From Haematobia irritans (Eukaryota; Arthropoda; Insecta; Diptera; Muscidae), in NCBI RefSeq assembly GCF_050003625.1, contig NC_134399.1:224744975-224808974 (forward strand): 64,000 bases of DNA. The letters are read 5' to 3'. Made by a program: the position numbers and the translations under genes. Below the pieces are notes generated by a model. That model ran no database searches and was not told the DNA's origin. It saw only the letters and a program-made list of their open reading frames with translations. Positions 1 through 12,321 of the stretch are shown one piece after another. Each line of letters begins with the position of its first letter. The stretch's first letter is position 1.

Positions 1-142
1 AACAAATGTATCCATTAATTTGTTTTAAGTGAAATTGGTGCAATAATAATTTGATCAACAAAAATATTTTTTCTTTACATTTTTATTAAATTTTGAATTT
101 CAATTAAAAATTTAATTGATTTTGGTGACAAAACTCTGTTCA
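1..142. other. AT-rich leader with MITE remnant
   Basis: No gene seen. Positions about 105-125 carry TTAATTGA-type sequence resembling the M family found intact at 32673 and 45846, but no ends can be defined. Confidence 0.4.
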
Positions 143-286
143 TTTTTATACCCTTCACCACTACTGTGGTACAGGGTATAATAAGTTTGTGCATTTGTAT
201 GTAACGCCAAGAAGGAAAAGTCTGAGACCCATCGTTTAGTATACCGATCGTCTTAGAATTAAATTCTGAGTCGATTTAGCGATGTC

Positions 287-321
<35 letters not shown>

Positions 322-1455
322 CTGTCTGTTGATGTATTTTTGTGTGCAAAGTACAGCTCGCAGTTTTAGTCCGATTGTCCTAAAATTTGGTATAGGGTCC
401 TGTTTCGGCCCAAAGACGACCCCTATTGATTTTGGAAAAAATCGGTTCAGATTTAGATATAGCTGCCATATATATTTTTCACCGATCTGGTCATAATTGG
501 CGTGTATATCAACCGATCTTCCTGAAATTCCGTACATCCGAATATTTTATGAGTCTCGAAAAACTTGCAAAATATCAGCCAAATCGGTTCAGATTTAGAT
601 ATAGCTCCCATATATAGCTTTCGCCCGATTTACACTCATTTGCCCATAGAGGCCAATTTTGTGCTCCGATTTAGTTGAAATTTTGCACAGGGAGTAGAAT
701 TAGCATTGTAGCTATGCGTGTCAAATTTGGTTGAAATCGGTTCAGATTTAGATATAGCTCCCATATATAGCTTTCGCCCGATTTACACTCAAATGACCAC
801 AGAGGCCAAGTTTTTGCTCCGATTTAGTTGAAATTTTGCACAGGGAGTAGAATTAGCATTGTAGCTATGCGTGCCAAATTTGGTTGAAATCGGTTCAGAT
901 TTAGATATAGCTCCCATATATAGCTTTCGCCCGATTTACACTCATATGACCGTAGAGGCCAATTTTTAACTCCGATTTAGTTGAAATTTTACACAGGGAG
1001 TAGAATTAGCATTGTAGCTATGCGTGCCAAATTTGGTTGAAATCGGTTCAGATTTAGATATAGCTCCCATATATATGTTTTTCTGATTTCGACAAAAATG
1101 GTCAAAATACCAACATTTTCCTTGTAAAATCGCCACTGCTTAGTCGAAAAGTTGTAAAAATGACTCTAATTTGCCTAAACTTCTAATGCATATATATCGA
1201 GCGATAAATCATAAATAAACTTTTTCGAAGTTTCCTGAAAATTGCTTCAGATTTAAACGTTTCCCATATTTTTTTACTAACATTGTGTTCCACCCTAGTG
1301 CATTAGCCGACTTAAATTGCGAGTCTATAGATTTTGTAAAAGTCTATCAAACACATTTGACGGATGTGATATGGTATCGAAAATTTAGATCTACAAAGTG
1401 GTGCAGGGTATAATATAGTCGGCCCCGCCCGACTTTAGATTTTCCTTACTTGTTT
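143..1455 (+). mobile_element. DINE-1-like element, family A (A1)
   Basis: The left end reads TTTTATACCC and folds with AGGGTATAA about 30 bases on. It is followed by a (GTCY)n microsatellite, tandem copies of a unit containing GATATAGCTCCCATATATA, and a right end with a GGCCCCGCCC hairpin ending TACTTGTTT. This order (TATACCC hairpin, GTCY tract, tandem repeats, GC hairpin, ACTTGTT tip) matches what is known for DINE-1/Helentron-associated non-autonomous rolling-circle elements of Drosophila. No transposase or helicase reading frame is present. The family assignment is by architecture only. Confidence 0.72.
285..329 (+). repeat. (GTCY)n microsatellite of A1
   Basis: A run of GTCT/GTCC tetramers inside A1. 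The same tract, in either strand sense, recurs in the better-preserved family A, B and G copies and is a hallmark of DINE-1 and mini-me elements. Confidence 0.85.
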
Positions 1456-1488
1456 CTTTGAGAAAATCAATTATTTTTTTATTTACTA

Positions 1489-1908
1489 CCCAGCAAAAAA
1501 AATGGATTTTCTTCTAAAGGCACAACTTTAAAAGCACTTCCAAAAATGTCCTCCTAAAAATGTTCTTTATTTTAACATCACAAGAAGTTCCTTTGAGTCA
1601 ATTTTTTTTATAACTCGCTTTTTACATATTTTTAATGGGAAATTTTAAATTAATCATTTCAAATAGATTAAAAACAGATTAAGAATTAACAATATGGTAC
1701 AAATTATTTAAATTTTGCAGAAAAAATGCTAAATCCATTCTAGAAAAATTGCGAATTTTTGAAAATATTTGATGTCAAACGTTCCCGATAAGCGTTAGAA
1801 TGCAATAAAAATCATAAAAAAGAGGTAAAATTATTTATTTGTCAAAATATTACAAAAAATCTTAATTCAAATCCAAATCACTTAATTCGCATCATACTTT
1901 AATAAGTG
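1489..1908 (+). mobile_element. MITE family F, truncated
   Basis: Begins CCCAGCAAAAAAAATGG and follows the F sequence seen at 6960 and 36026 (AAAAGCACTTCCAAAAATGT, then AAACGTT..AAGCGTTA). It stops where a C element begins. The right-hand F end is missing. Confidence 0.6.
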
Positions 1909-2892
1909 CACCCACACGGATGAAAAAGACTGTTTTTCATATGTTTGGCTATAAACATTATATGTTTGGAACACAAATTTTTAAACACAATATTTTTGAG
2001 TGCAAGCATATAATGTTCATAAACTAGCATAACATGTTTGGGACATATATGTTAATATGTTAGAACATACTATGTTTGGGACATAAAATGTTTGTAAATA
2101 TAATATGCTTGGATGCAAACATATATTAATTTAGAAATAGCCTATGAACATATATGTGTTTAGTAGCTTGGAGCGCTATTTAACAGGGAGCGTTATTGAA
2201 TTAAGTTGGTGGTTGTTGCTTGTTATTACAAAATTAACATTTTATTTTTCCTTGGGCAATTGATCAGCTACTTCTTTGATCCTTACAAACTGTGTGGTCC
2301 GCTGTTCGAATCCACGTCCGGCAAAAGGTAAAATTAAAATATAAAAAAATCATACAATTGAATAATTTCTTCTACAATGTTTGTATTACAGAAAAAGGTG
2401 CTAAGAACTAAAAAATCTCGTGGAAGTGAGAAAGATGTGGGGGAATATACAATTAAGCAGTAACAAAATTTTGAGCATTAAGGTCGAAAACCTATGTTGT
2501 TAGCACCTATATTACCTGTTTATTTTCATAATTCATTATGATTGTAAATATATAAATAAATAAATAAAATTTTGAGCACAATATTGTTTGGGAGAATTTT
2601 TTTTAAGCATATAATATTTTTTGGTGCAAAATGCTTCCAAACATATTATATGTTCACATAATAACATATTGTTTTTTAGAAGACAACATTATTGAATTTG
2701 GATGCAAAAATACAAAATGTTTGGAACTTAGACTACCCAAACATATATTGTTTAGACCAATATGCTTTCAAACATATTATATATTGGAAGAGATCAAACA
2801 TATAAATGTTTGGGCAATACCCAAAAATGTATATGCTTGAAGCAAAATATGTTTGGGAGTATATGTTACAGAAGCGATTTTTTGTGAGCGTG
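1909..2892 (+). mobile_element. MITE-like element family C
   Basis: Runs from CACCCACACGGATGAAAAA to TTTTTTGTGAGCGTG. The outer parts are dense in AAACATAT/ATATGTTT motifs. The centre (about 2270-2500) holds a decayed tRNA-like piece with GTTCGAATCCAC and the module AAAAAGGTGCTAAGAACTAA, also present in the D elements. No coding frame. No clear target duplication at this copy. Confidence 0.55.
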
Positions 2893-3378
2893 CAGAAAAA
2901 GTGACCCCTTCTTTAAGTTAAAATGAACTCATTGTGAAAAAAGTTGAACTTCGTATAGCGCCAAAGACATTTTTATTTGTTTGAACGATGTGAATTTCGT
3001 AGAAATTAGGTAGAATGCATTCCATATATTAGTTAACATTTTCCTATATTTATGTACCACTATACTACTGAATGAAAAAATGTAACTGAATTGAATTCAT
3101 ATATGGAATGATTTTATTGAACTTTTTTCATTCATTGACACAATTCTTACATATTTGTGGTAAACCTTTTTACTTCAAACTTATAACTGCTTACCTTCGT
3201 TTTTAAATACAATTTTATTTATTTATATAGGCAATTTTTTCTTCGATAAAATACAGGTTTAATTAATATATTAAATATATTTATTAAGAATCAACAGCAT
3301 CGACTGGCCTTAAAATATTAGTTTATTATTCCACTATTTCCAGTTTCCATGTAATGTTATCAACTGTAAAACGCATTT
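2893..3378. other. Intergenic, no feature recognised
   Basis: AT-rich unique-looking sequence. No coding frame, RNA gene or clear repeat end was seen. Confidence 0.5.
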
Positions 3379-4032
3379 TTATACCCTCCACCATAGGATG
3401 GGGGTATATTAACTTTGTCATTCCGTTTATAACACATCGAAATATTGCTCTAGACCCCATAAAGTATATACTTATACACGCAAAGAAAAAAAACGTGTAC
3501 CGAAAACGTTTTTCTTTTGTTAGAGTTTTTGAATTGCTTCGAAAAGTATACACTTTTATCACCAAAAAAATTTGTTTGGTACAAAAGTTTTATTTTTTCA
3601 ATAAAAAAAGGTATTTTTGAACCACCAACACAGTCCATTTCGTTTATATCAAACACTGTTCTTTTCTGACTTTAGGTCTTTAATAAGACACATTTTACAG
3701 TTCATAGTAAAAATTTAATATAGTAGAATGTAATGTTGAACATTTTTTCGGAATCTTCCGACCATATCTGGAATACATGTAAAAACAAAAAAAAACAAGT
3801 ATATACGGCCGTAAGTTCGGCCAGGCCGAATCTTATGTACCCTCCACCATGGATTGCGTAGGAACTTCTACTAAAGGCTGTCATCCACAATCGAATTACT
3901 TGGGTTGCGATAACACTTGCCGATGGCAAGGTATCGTAAAACTTTTTAACACTGTCTTCTAAATTGTAAGTTAGCCCATACAGGATATATATAAAACAAA
4001 AAAAGGCCGATTAAATACGTTTATAATCTAGT

Positions 4033-4690
4033 TTGACAAAATTTTCTATAGAAATAAAATTTTGACAAAATTTTCTATAGAAATGAAACCTTGACAAATT
4101 TTCTATAGAAATAAAATTTTGACAAAATTTTCTATAGAAATAAAAATTTGACTAAATTTTCTATAGAAATAAAAACTTGACAAAATTTTCTATAGAAATA
4201 AAATGTTGACAAAATTTTCTATAGCAATACAATTTTGACAAAAATTTCTATAGAAATAAAATGTTGACAAAATATTGTATAGAAATAAAATTTTGACAAA
4301 ATTTTGTATAGAAATAAAATGTTGACAAAATTTTCTACAGAAATAAATTTTTTACAAAATTTTCTATAGAAATAAAATTTTGACAAACATTTCTATAGAA
4401 ATAAACTTTTGACAAAACTTTCTATAGAAATGAAATTTTAACAAAACTTTCTATAGTAATAAAATTTGACAAAATTTTCTATGGAAATAAAGTTTAGGTA
4501 GATTACAAAATTTTCTATAGAAATAAAATTTTGACAAAATTTTCTATGGAAATAAAATTTTGACAAACAATTGTATAGAAATAAACTTTTGACAAAACTT
4601 TCTATAGAAATGAAATTTTGACAAAACTTTCTATAGTAATAAAATTTGACAAAATTTTCTATGGAAATAAAGTTTTGGTAGATTATTTTT
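4033..4690. repeat. 29-bp satellite array inside B1
   Basis: About 22 diverged copies of a 29-bp unit, core TTTTCTATAGAAATAAAATT. CTATAG palindromes recur at 29-bp spacing, and some units have lost or gained a base. The same array occurs at the equivalent place in B5 (40190-40640). Confidence 0.9.
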
Positions 4691-4739
4691 GGCCATATGG
4701 ACCAATTTTTGTGTAATAAATCATCGGCTATATATAACT

Positions 4740-5505
4740 AAAGACCGATATGGACCAATTTTTACATGGCTGTTAGAGGCCATATATTGACAAAATGTAC
4801 CAAATTTCAACCGTATCGAATGACTTTTGCTCCTCCAAGAGGTTCCGGACGTCAAATCTGGCGACGGTTTATATGGGAACTATATATAATTATGGACCGA
4901 TATGGACCAATTTTTGCATGGTTGTTAGAGACCATATACTCACACCATGTACCAAATTTCAACTGGATCGGATGAATTTTGCTCTTCCAAGAGGCTCCGG
5001 AGGTCAAATCTGGGGATCGGTTTATATGGGGGCTATATATAATTATGGACCGATATGGACCAATTTTTGCATGGTTGTTAAAAACCGTATACTAACATCA
5101 GGTACCAAATTTCAACCGGATCGGATGAATTTTGCCCCTCCAAAAGTCTCCGGAGGTCAAATCTGGGGATCGGTTTATATGGGGGCTATATATAATTATG
5201 GACCGATATGGACCAATTTTTGCATGGTTGTTAGAGACCATATACTAACATCAGGTACCAAATATCAATCGGATCGGATGAATTTTGCCCCTCCAAGAGG
5301 CTCCGGAGGTCAAATCTGGGGATCGGTTTATATGGGGGCTACATATAATTATGGACCGATATGGACCAATTTTTGCATGGTTGTTAGAGACCGTATACTA
5401 AGACCAGGTACCAAATTTCAACCGGATCGGATGAATTTTGCTGCTCCGGGAGGCTCCCCAAGCCAAATTTGGGGATCGGTTTATATGGGGGCTATACGTA
5501 AACGT
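4740..5505. repeat. 153-bp central tandem repeats of B1
   Basis: About five units sharing GGATCGGTTTATATGGGGGC and TATGGACCGATATGGACC. The distance between equivalent GACC positions (5236 and 5389) is 153 bp. The unit is a multiple of three and has no stop in one forward frame, which gives the false appearance of a 358-residue protein. Confidence 0.85.
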
Positions 5506-6242
5506 GGTCCGATATGGCCCATTTTCAATACCATCCGACCTACATCAATAACAACTACTTGTGCCAAGTTTCAAATCGATAGCTTGTTTCGTTCGGAAGT
5601 TAGCGTGATTTCCACAGACGGACGGACAGCCGGACAAACGGACAGACGGACGGACGGACAGACGGACAGACGGACGGACATGCTTAGATCGACTCAGAAT
5701 TTCACCACGACCCAGAATATATATACTTTATGGGGTCTTAGAGCAATATTTCGATGTGTTACAAACGGAATGACAAAGTTAATATACCCCCATCCTATGG
5801 TGGAGGGTATAAAAAATGTTGGTCTTAGCAGGGATCGAACCCACGACCCTTGGCATACAAGTCGGACGTAGCAACCACTGCTCCACGGTGTCCAACTAAA
5901 TGTATTTTTCTGTTAAATAAACTTTGTTTAATCGGCTCGTGGGCGCCGCAAGCTATGCTATATAAATATAACTTATATGGGTAATTGTCTATTGATGACA
6001 ATAACGGCTACATAGCTCAGTCCATACCCCGTATGGACTAACTTACAATTGAGAAGACGGTGTTAAGAAGTTTTAAGATACCTTGCCATCGGCAAGTGTT
6101 ACCGCAACCCAAGTAATTCGATTGTGGATGACAGTCTTTAGTACAAGTTTCTATGCAATCCTTGGTGGAGGGTACATAAGATTCGGCCTGGCCGAACTTA
6201 CGGCAGTATATACTTGTTTATTGTTATTAACTGTGATATCTA

Positions 6243-7757
6243 CACTGTTAGAAAAATATGTTTTTCATATGTTCCGATATAAACAAAATGTGTTTCGGGC
6301 ACAATTTTTAAACACAATATATTTAAGTGCAAACATGTAATGTTCCTAAACTAACACTAAATGTTTGGGACACATATGTTAATATGTTAGAATATATTAT
6401 GTTTGGGGCATGAATGTTTTATAAAAATAATATGTGTGAATGTAAACATATATAAATTTACAAATTTCGAGTAAACATATATATGTTGTGATATTTTATT
6501 CAGAGAGCGACAGAGAGAGAGAGAGAGAGTATAGAGAAAGAAATAGAGATGGAAACCGGGAGGGTTGACGAAATATATCAACATAACACAGCGAGAGAAT
6601 GAAAAGAGAGCAATTTCTGTGAAACCGCTTGTATGTTGTTTCGGAAAAATATTTTATAAGGCCAAAAATTTGATATGCTTAAGTCTAAATATTATTTAAT
6701 TTGAATATTAGAATGAGTATTCGGAGTAAAGAGAATAGACATTCGGAACCAAGAGAATGGACATTTGAAAAAGAAACAGCGTGTGTTTTCGTCTTGAGAG
6801 CAGCATTTTATGTATGTGTGGACATGTGTTTTGTTTATCATTTTGGCATTATGGGCACAATTTTTTTTTCTTGGTTCGTTAAAAGAAATCGGAACGTATG
6901 CTAATAATATAATGTTAAATAATGTTATGTTTGCATGGGCTGGTGGGCGCTGCAAACTGTCCCAGCAAAAAAATTTGGAAGTTCTTATTAAGGCACAACT
7001 TTAAAAGCACTTCCAAAAATGTCCTCCCAAATATGGTCTTTATTTTAACTGCACAGGAAGTTCATTTGAGTCACTTTTTATAACTCGATTTTTTCATATT
7101 TTTAATGGGAAATTTAAAATTTTATTGTTTCGAATGGGTTAGAATTTAAATTTTGTCGAAAAAAAAAGCTAAATTGCGAATTTTTAAAAATATTTGATGT
7201 CAAACGTTCTAGACAAGCGTTATAATGCGTTATAAATCATACAAAATTTGTAAAAATTATTTATTTGTCAAAATATCACAAAATTTCTTTATTCACATCC
7301 AAATCACTGGATGCGCATCACACCTTAAGAAGTGATGCAAATTCAGTGCAACGGCAGTTGAAATAGAGGACTTCCATCCTATGACAAGCCCATGTTAAAA
7401 TCATCGCTTCTGCGCCAATTTTGCACCACTTCCGAGTCCAAAAAGAAAATTTTCACTACTTTTCTGGCGACTCTTTTTTTGATGGGATGCTATATAAATG
7501 TAACTTATAACGATAATTGTCTATTGGTGACCATAACAGCTACTTAGTCCAGTGGTAGTGTGTTGGGAATGAGCACAATCTTCTTGGGGAGAAAACTCTT
7601 CCAAGCATATAATATTTTTGGGCTCAAAATGCTTCCAAACATATAATATGTTCACATAAAACAAACATAATAATGTTTCGGAAATATCCAATAATATATG
7701 TGCTTCCTGCAAAATATGTTTGGAACATATGTTAGAAAAGCGATTTTTTTGAGGGTG
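6243..7757 (-). mobile_element. Family C element with TA target duplication
   Basis: Begins CACTGTTAGAAAAATATG and ends TTTTTTTGAGGGTG. It is flanked by TA at 6241-6242 and 7758-7759, as for Tc1/mariner-type integration. It contains a (GA)n tract near 6505-6545 that is conserved in the inverted copy at 29750-30813. An F element is inserted at 6960-7487. A tRNA-like remnant (CAGCTACTTAGTCCAGTGG) follows at about 7537. No transposase. Confidence 0.65.
6960..7487 (+). mobile_element. MITE family F nested in C
   Basis: Starts TCCCAGCAAAAAAATTTGG and ends TTTTTTTGATGGGA, giving imperfect terminal inverted repeats TCCCAGC/TCCCATC. On each side the C sequence is continuous (GCTGCAAACT before, GCTATATAAATGTAAC after), as seen uninterrupted at 41607 and 11955. 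Non-coding. Confidence 0.65.
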
Positions 7758-7759
7758 TA

Positions 7760-8866
7760 CTATTTTAATTAAAATCGTATCAATCACTTTTTTAACTAAC
7801 TTGATTAAAAAGTTAATTGTATTAGTTATTAATAACTATTTTATTGCGCCTTTGTATGAAAAAATTTTATTATAATTTTATAATGTAACAAAGGATTTAG
7901 CACTTTCTTATGAAATGTCCGATTTTCTCAAAAATTATTGAACCATTTCCGAATAAAATATTCAATTATATTTTTAATTGGAAATATTTTTTAATTTAAT
8001 TAAAACTTTAACTGAGATAACTAATATTTTAATTACACTTAAAAAAGTTTACTTGTATCCAAAGATTTTGATTTTTGGTATTGATTCCGAACCAAAGATC
8101 CGGCTTCTTTAAAATAAAGATATTTTTTAGCGAGCCGTATGGCTTTAAATCTAGGATCAATAAAATTAAAATTAGGATATAGATTACATTTTTCGAATTT
8201 TCATACCCCTTTTCCCAGTATATTAATAAATCTATTTACGTACAAACAAATGCCAGTTTAAAATCCAAATTATAACGGAAACTTCAAAGTAAAAAATTCA
8301 AAAAAAAAAAAAAAAAACATTAAACCAAAGATACTAAATCCTCAAAATAAATAGTCTATATTTGCATATTCAATATTTCAGTTAATTTAAGGATGGTTTC
8401 TTTAACTCAAAAATCTGTTTATTTACTTTAAGGAAGTTTTTAGTTAAAAGACATACAACATAAACGGAAGGACGAAAATTAACAAAATTTGTGTCCTAAA
8501 TTTAATATTTTTTAAGCACAGATTACAAACTTTATCTTAATTAAATTCTAATTATTTTAGAAAAAAATTGTCCTCAATATTTTCTAAATTACGATTCCTA
8601 AAATTTATGTTGCGTAATCTTTCACATTACGTACATATTTTTTTTTTCAGGGTAAAAACGTATCAATCATTTTTTAACTGACTTTTATAAACCATGTTTA
8701 CCGTCCAAAATAATATTTTCCGCTTGGAACATGTTTGAGGTGATCATACTCATTCTCTGGGTGTACGATTTTAAAGGACGGACTTAAATTTCAAAAACAT
8801 ATATTCTTATTTTAATGAAAACTTGTTTTTTTTTAACAAGAAATTTAAACTTTATTTTAATTTAAA
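7760..8866. other. Diverged MITE remnants, no gene
   Basis: AT-rich sequence. Positions about 8033-8655 resemble the E family (AAAGATTTTGATTTTTGGTA, ending TTTTTTTTTTCAGGGT). The segment CGTATCAATCA occurs on both sides of it (7766 and 8651). Positions about 8690-8763 are a right half of the foldback element intact at 55677-55926, ending CATTCTCTGGGTG before TA. No coding frame is supported. Confidence 0.5.
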
Positions 8867-10530
8867 ACAAGTATATATGGCCGTAAGTTCGGCCAGGCCG
8901 AATCGTATGTACCCTCCACCATGGATTGCGTAGAAACTTTTACGAAAGACTGTCATCCACAATTGAATTACTTGGGTTAAGGTCCATACGTGGTATATAT
9001 TACACAAAAAAGGTATGTGTAGGTAAGGCTACAAATAATTACAAATCGATATGGACTTTTACACGGTACGTAGGGAGCCAGAATTGAAATATGGGGATCG
9101 CTTATATGGGGGCTATATACAATTATGAATTTGATATGGACCAATTTTCGTGTGATTGGGGATCGATTTATCTGAGGGCTATATATAACTATAGACCGAT
9201 ATGGACCTAGTTAGGCATGGTTGTTAACGGCCATATACTAGCATAATGTACCAAATTTCAACTGACTCGAAATGAAATTTGCTACTCCAAGTGGTGCAAA
9301 AACCAAATCTCGGGATCTGTTTATATGGGGCTATACATGATAATGGACTAATATGGACCACTTTTGGAATGGTTGTTAAATATCATATAGTAAAACCACG
9401 TACCAAATTTCAATCAGATCGGATGAATTTTGCTTTTCCAAAAGGCACCGGAGGTTAAATCTGGGGATCGGTTTAAATGGGGGCTATATATAATTATGGA
9501 CTGGTATGAACCAATTCATGTATGGTTGTTGGATACCATATACTAACATCACGTACCAAATTTCAACCGAATCGGATGAATTTTGCTCTTCCAAGGGGCT
9601 CCGGAGGTCAAATCTGAGGATCGGTTTATATGGAGGCTATATATAATTATGGACCGATTTCGACCAATTTTTGCATGGGCGTTTGAGGCCATATATTAAC
9701 ACCACTTACCAAATTTCAGCCGAATCGGATGAATTTTGTTCTTCCAAGGGGCTCCTGAGGTCAAATCTGGATCGGTTTACATGAGGGCTATATATAATTG
9801 TTGACCGATTTCGACCAATTTTTGCATGGTCATTAGAGACTATATACTAACACTATGTACCGAATTTCAACCGGATCGGATGAAATTTTCTTCTCTTAGA
9901 GGCTTCGCAAGCCAAATCTGGGGATCGGTTTATATGGGGGCTATATATAATTATCGACCGATGTGGACCAATTTTTGCATGGTTGATAAAGACCATATAC
10001 TAATACCATGTACCAAATTTCAGCCGGATGGGATGAAATTTGCTTCTCTTAGAGGCTCCGAAAGCCAAATAGGGGGATCGGTTTATATGGGGGCTATGTA
10101 TAATTATGGACCGATGTGGAGCAATTTTTTCATCATTGTTAGAGACCATATGCTACACCATGTACCAAATTTCAGCCGGATCGAATGAAATTTGCTTCTC
10201 TTAGAAGGCCTGCAAGCCAAATTTGGGGGTCCGTTTATATGGGGGCTATACGTAAAAGTGGACCGATATGGCCCATTTTCAATACCATTCGACCTACATC
10301 AATAACAACTACTTGTGCCAAGTTTCAAGTCGATAGCTTGTTTCGTTCGGAAATTTGCGTGATTTCAACAGACGGACGGAAGGACGGACGGACATGCTCA
10401 GATCGACTCAGAATTTCACCACGACCCAGAACATATATACTTTATGGGGTCTTAGAACAATATTTCGATGTGTTACAAACGGAATGACAAAGTTAATATA
10501 CTCCCATCCTATGGTGGAGGGTATAAAAAT
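8867..10530 (-). mobile_element. DINE-1-like element, family B (B2)
   Basis: Complete by ends: AACAAGTATATATGGCCGT with the GGCCAGGCC hairpin on the left, and CTATGGTGGAGGGTATAAAA on the right. Several 153-bp tandem units lie in the middle, with a short CAGACGGACGGA tract near 10370. There is no 29-bp array, unlike B1 and B5. Confidence 0.72.
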
Positions 10531-11206
10531 ATTTATAAACAAGTGCCCTAAAATGAAACTGCAAATTTTTTCATATTAGGTGATTTTTTTTTCCATCGAG
10601 GTAACTCGGTGTACCATTCTTGACCAGAAACAAAACGCATTTTGAACTGTGACTTTGTAAGTAAATTTTGACACAAGCTTATGATAACTTCATCTTTTGA
10701 TACCTATCTCGTAGCAATGTATAAAATTGTTATGTGCAACATTTTGGTAATAACGAATATTACCATAATATGCATCTGCAATTGCAGGATGCATAGTTCT
10801 TGGGAGAATTGCTGGCACATCTATAAGTTTATGAAAATATGTTTATTTTATGTTCTGTAAGCATGATAGTGTCTCCAAATATTTTTTCATATTGCATGTG
10901 TATGTGATAATGTCGTAATGAAATTTGAATAACTTTCCACATAAACCGATAGTCACATAAGAATATTTGTATGAACAAAGCTGTTGTTCTTTTATTCTGT
11001 TTTTGTACAATGTGTAAGAAAAGTTGTTACTATGCCTACAGACAGTGGAACGCAAGTGTAGTAATTACTTTCTATTATACAAATTTTATATTGTAAGAAG
11101 CAGAAAATCTCAAGAATGTCTACTCAAATGGGCAGCTTACAGAAGCAACATTTAAAATTTGATCGCATGTGCAGTGACCACCTGATTCAAGATTTAAGCG
11201 AACCGT
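10531..11206. other. Intergenic, no feature recognised
   Basis: Unique-looking AT-rich sequence without a convincing frame. Short frames on either strand lack coding character. Confidence 0.5.
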
Positions 11207-11516
11207 ATGTTTTTATACCCACCAGCATAGAATGGGAAGGTGACGGAGGGGGGGGGGGAGGGGGGGGGCTGTATAACAAGTTTGTCATTCCGTTTGTAAC
11301 ACATCGAAATATCGATTTCCGACTATATAAAGTATATATATTCTTGATCAGGGAGAAATTCTAAGACGATATAAGCATGTCCGTCTGCACGCACAAAAAA
11401 AATATATAGTTTGTCATTCCGTTTGTAACACATCGACATATCGATTTCCGACTATATAAAGTATATATATTCTTGATCAGGGAGAAATTCTAAGACGATA
11501 TAAGCATGTCAATCTG
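11207..11516 (+). mobile_element. Family G left-end fragment with 129-bp duplication
   Basis: Starts TTTTATACCCACCAGCATAG and contains the conserved block ATATTCTTGATCAGGGAG. A G-run (about 11246-11268) lies in the terminal hairpin. The stretch beginning TTTGTCATTCCGTTTGTAAC is present twice, at 11281 and 11410. It is truncated at the GTCY tract by a C element. Confidence 0.65.
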
Positions 11517-12005
11517 CACGCACAAAAAAAAATCGCTTCCAAACATATTTTGCAGGAATCACATATACTATTGCATATTGCCAAAACATTATTATGTTTG
11601 TTTTATGTAAACATATGATATGTTTGGAAGCATTTTGAGCCCAAAAATATTATATGCTTTGTAGAATTTTCTCCCAAAGAAGATAGTGCTTAAAAAAGTT
11701 TATGTCTGACTAATTGCATATTCCCCACACCTTTCTTACTCCCACCAGGTTTTTTTTAATTCATAGTACCTTTTTCTGTAATACAAACAATGTTGAAGAA
11801 ATTATTTAATTTTATAATTTTGTTAATTATTTTATTTTTCGCCTCGACGGAGAATCGAACAGAGGACCATACAATTTGTAAGGCAATACACCATACGCTG
11901 GTCTACGTAGCTGTTATTGTCATAAATAGATAATAATCGTTGCAAGTTATATTTATATAGCATAGTTTGCGGCGCACACAAGCCGATGCAAACATATCCC
12001 TGCTC
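11517..12005 (-). mobile_element. Family C fragment with tRNA-like module
   Basis: Starts CACGCACAAAAAAAAATCGC and continues with AAACATATTTTGCAGGAA. A minus-strand tRNA-like segment lies at about 11845-11915 (GGAGAATCGAACAGAGGACC to GTCTACGTAGC). The far end is lost. Confidence 0.55.
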
Positions 12006-12321
12006 CGACCGAACTCCAAATTGAAAGCCAATCAAAAAATTAATTGATCCAATTAAAAAATTAATTGAAACTATTAAATTTTCTGATTGATTATTGTTTA
12101 AATTTAAAAATTTGTTGAATCATTTAAAATTTTAAATTAATATTTATAAAACTCAATTAAGACTTTAATTGGAAAATTTTTTGTGAAAATTGTTTCTGTG
12201 TACCTTTTCTTACAAAGAAAACATTCTTTAACTGCAGTGAAATTATTTCATTCAGATATTTATTACTCCATCTCACTCCTAATTCAACCTGCTATTCAGC
12301 TATTTGCCCTAAACAATATAT
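12006..12321. other. M-family MITE remnant and unique sequence
   Basis: Positions about 12030-12205 match the M element (AATTAATTGATCCAATTAA, ending TTGTTTCTGTGTA) with internal losses. The rest is unrecognised and non-coding. Confidence 0.5.

Larger units (their letters stand above)
3793..5815 (-). mobile_element. DINE-1-like element, family B (B1)
   Basis: Read on the plus strand it begins AACAAGTATATACGGCCGT with the hairpin TTCGGCCAGGCCGAA. It continues through a 29-bp satellite array, 153-bp tandem repeats and a CAGACGGA microsatellite (5620-5680), and ends TATGGTGGAGGGTATAAAA. Both ends are defined because it interrupts a D element in its A-run. It has a long stop-free frame (4795-5871) created by the tandem repeat; I do not regard this as a gene. 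Confidence 0.75.
3476..6022 (-). mobile_element. Element family D, split by a nested family B copy
   Basis: Part one (3476-3792) starts at TACACGCAAAGAAAAAA and matches 41148-41465. Part two (5816-6022) resumes with a minus-strand tRNA-like segment (GGGATCGAACCCACGACCC) matching 41484 onward. The intact D copy at 41148-42056 shows the uninterrupted sequence at this junction (an A-run followed by CTTTGGTCGAAGC), which fixes the insertion point. Confidence 0.65.
3379..6224 (+). mobile_element. DINE-1-like element, family B, outer shell of a three-level nest
   Basis: The left end is at 3379-3475 (TTTTATACCCTCCACCATAG, then the conserved CGAAATATTGCTCTAGACC block). The right end is at 6023-6224 (GGCCTGGCCGAACTTACGG, ending TATACTTGTTT). 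The middle is replaced by a D element that itself contains another B copy. The internal tandem repeats of this outer copy are missing. Confidence 0.6.

Noticed and set aside
4033..4690. CRISPR-like array of regularly spaced repeats
   Set aside because: Units are contiguous 29-mers without spacers, inside a eukaryotic transposon.
4795..5871. A 358-codon open frame that could be called a repeat protein
   Set aside because: It is made of 153-bp transposon repeats inside B1, continues through the microsatellite, and equivalent frames are open on both strands in other copies.
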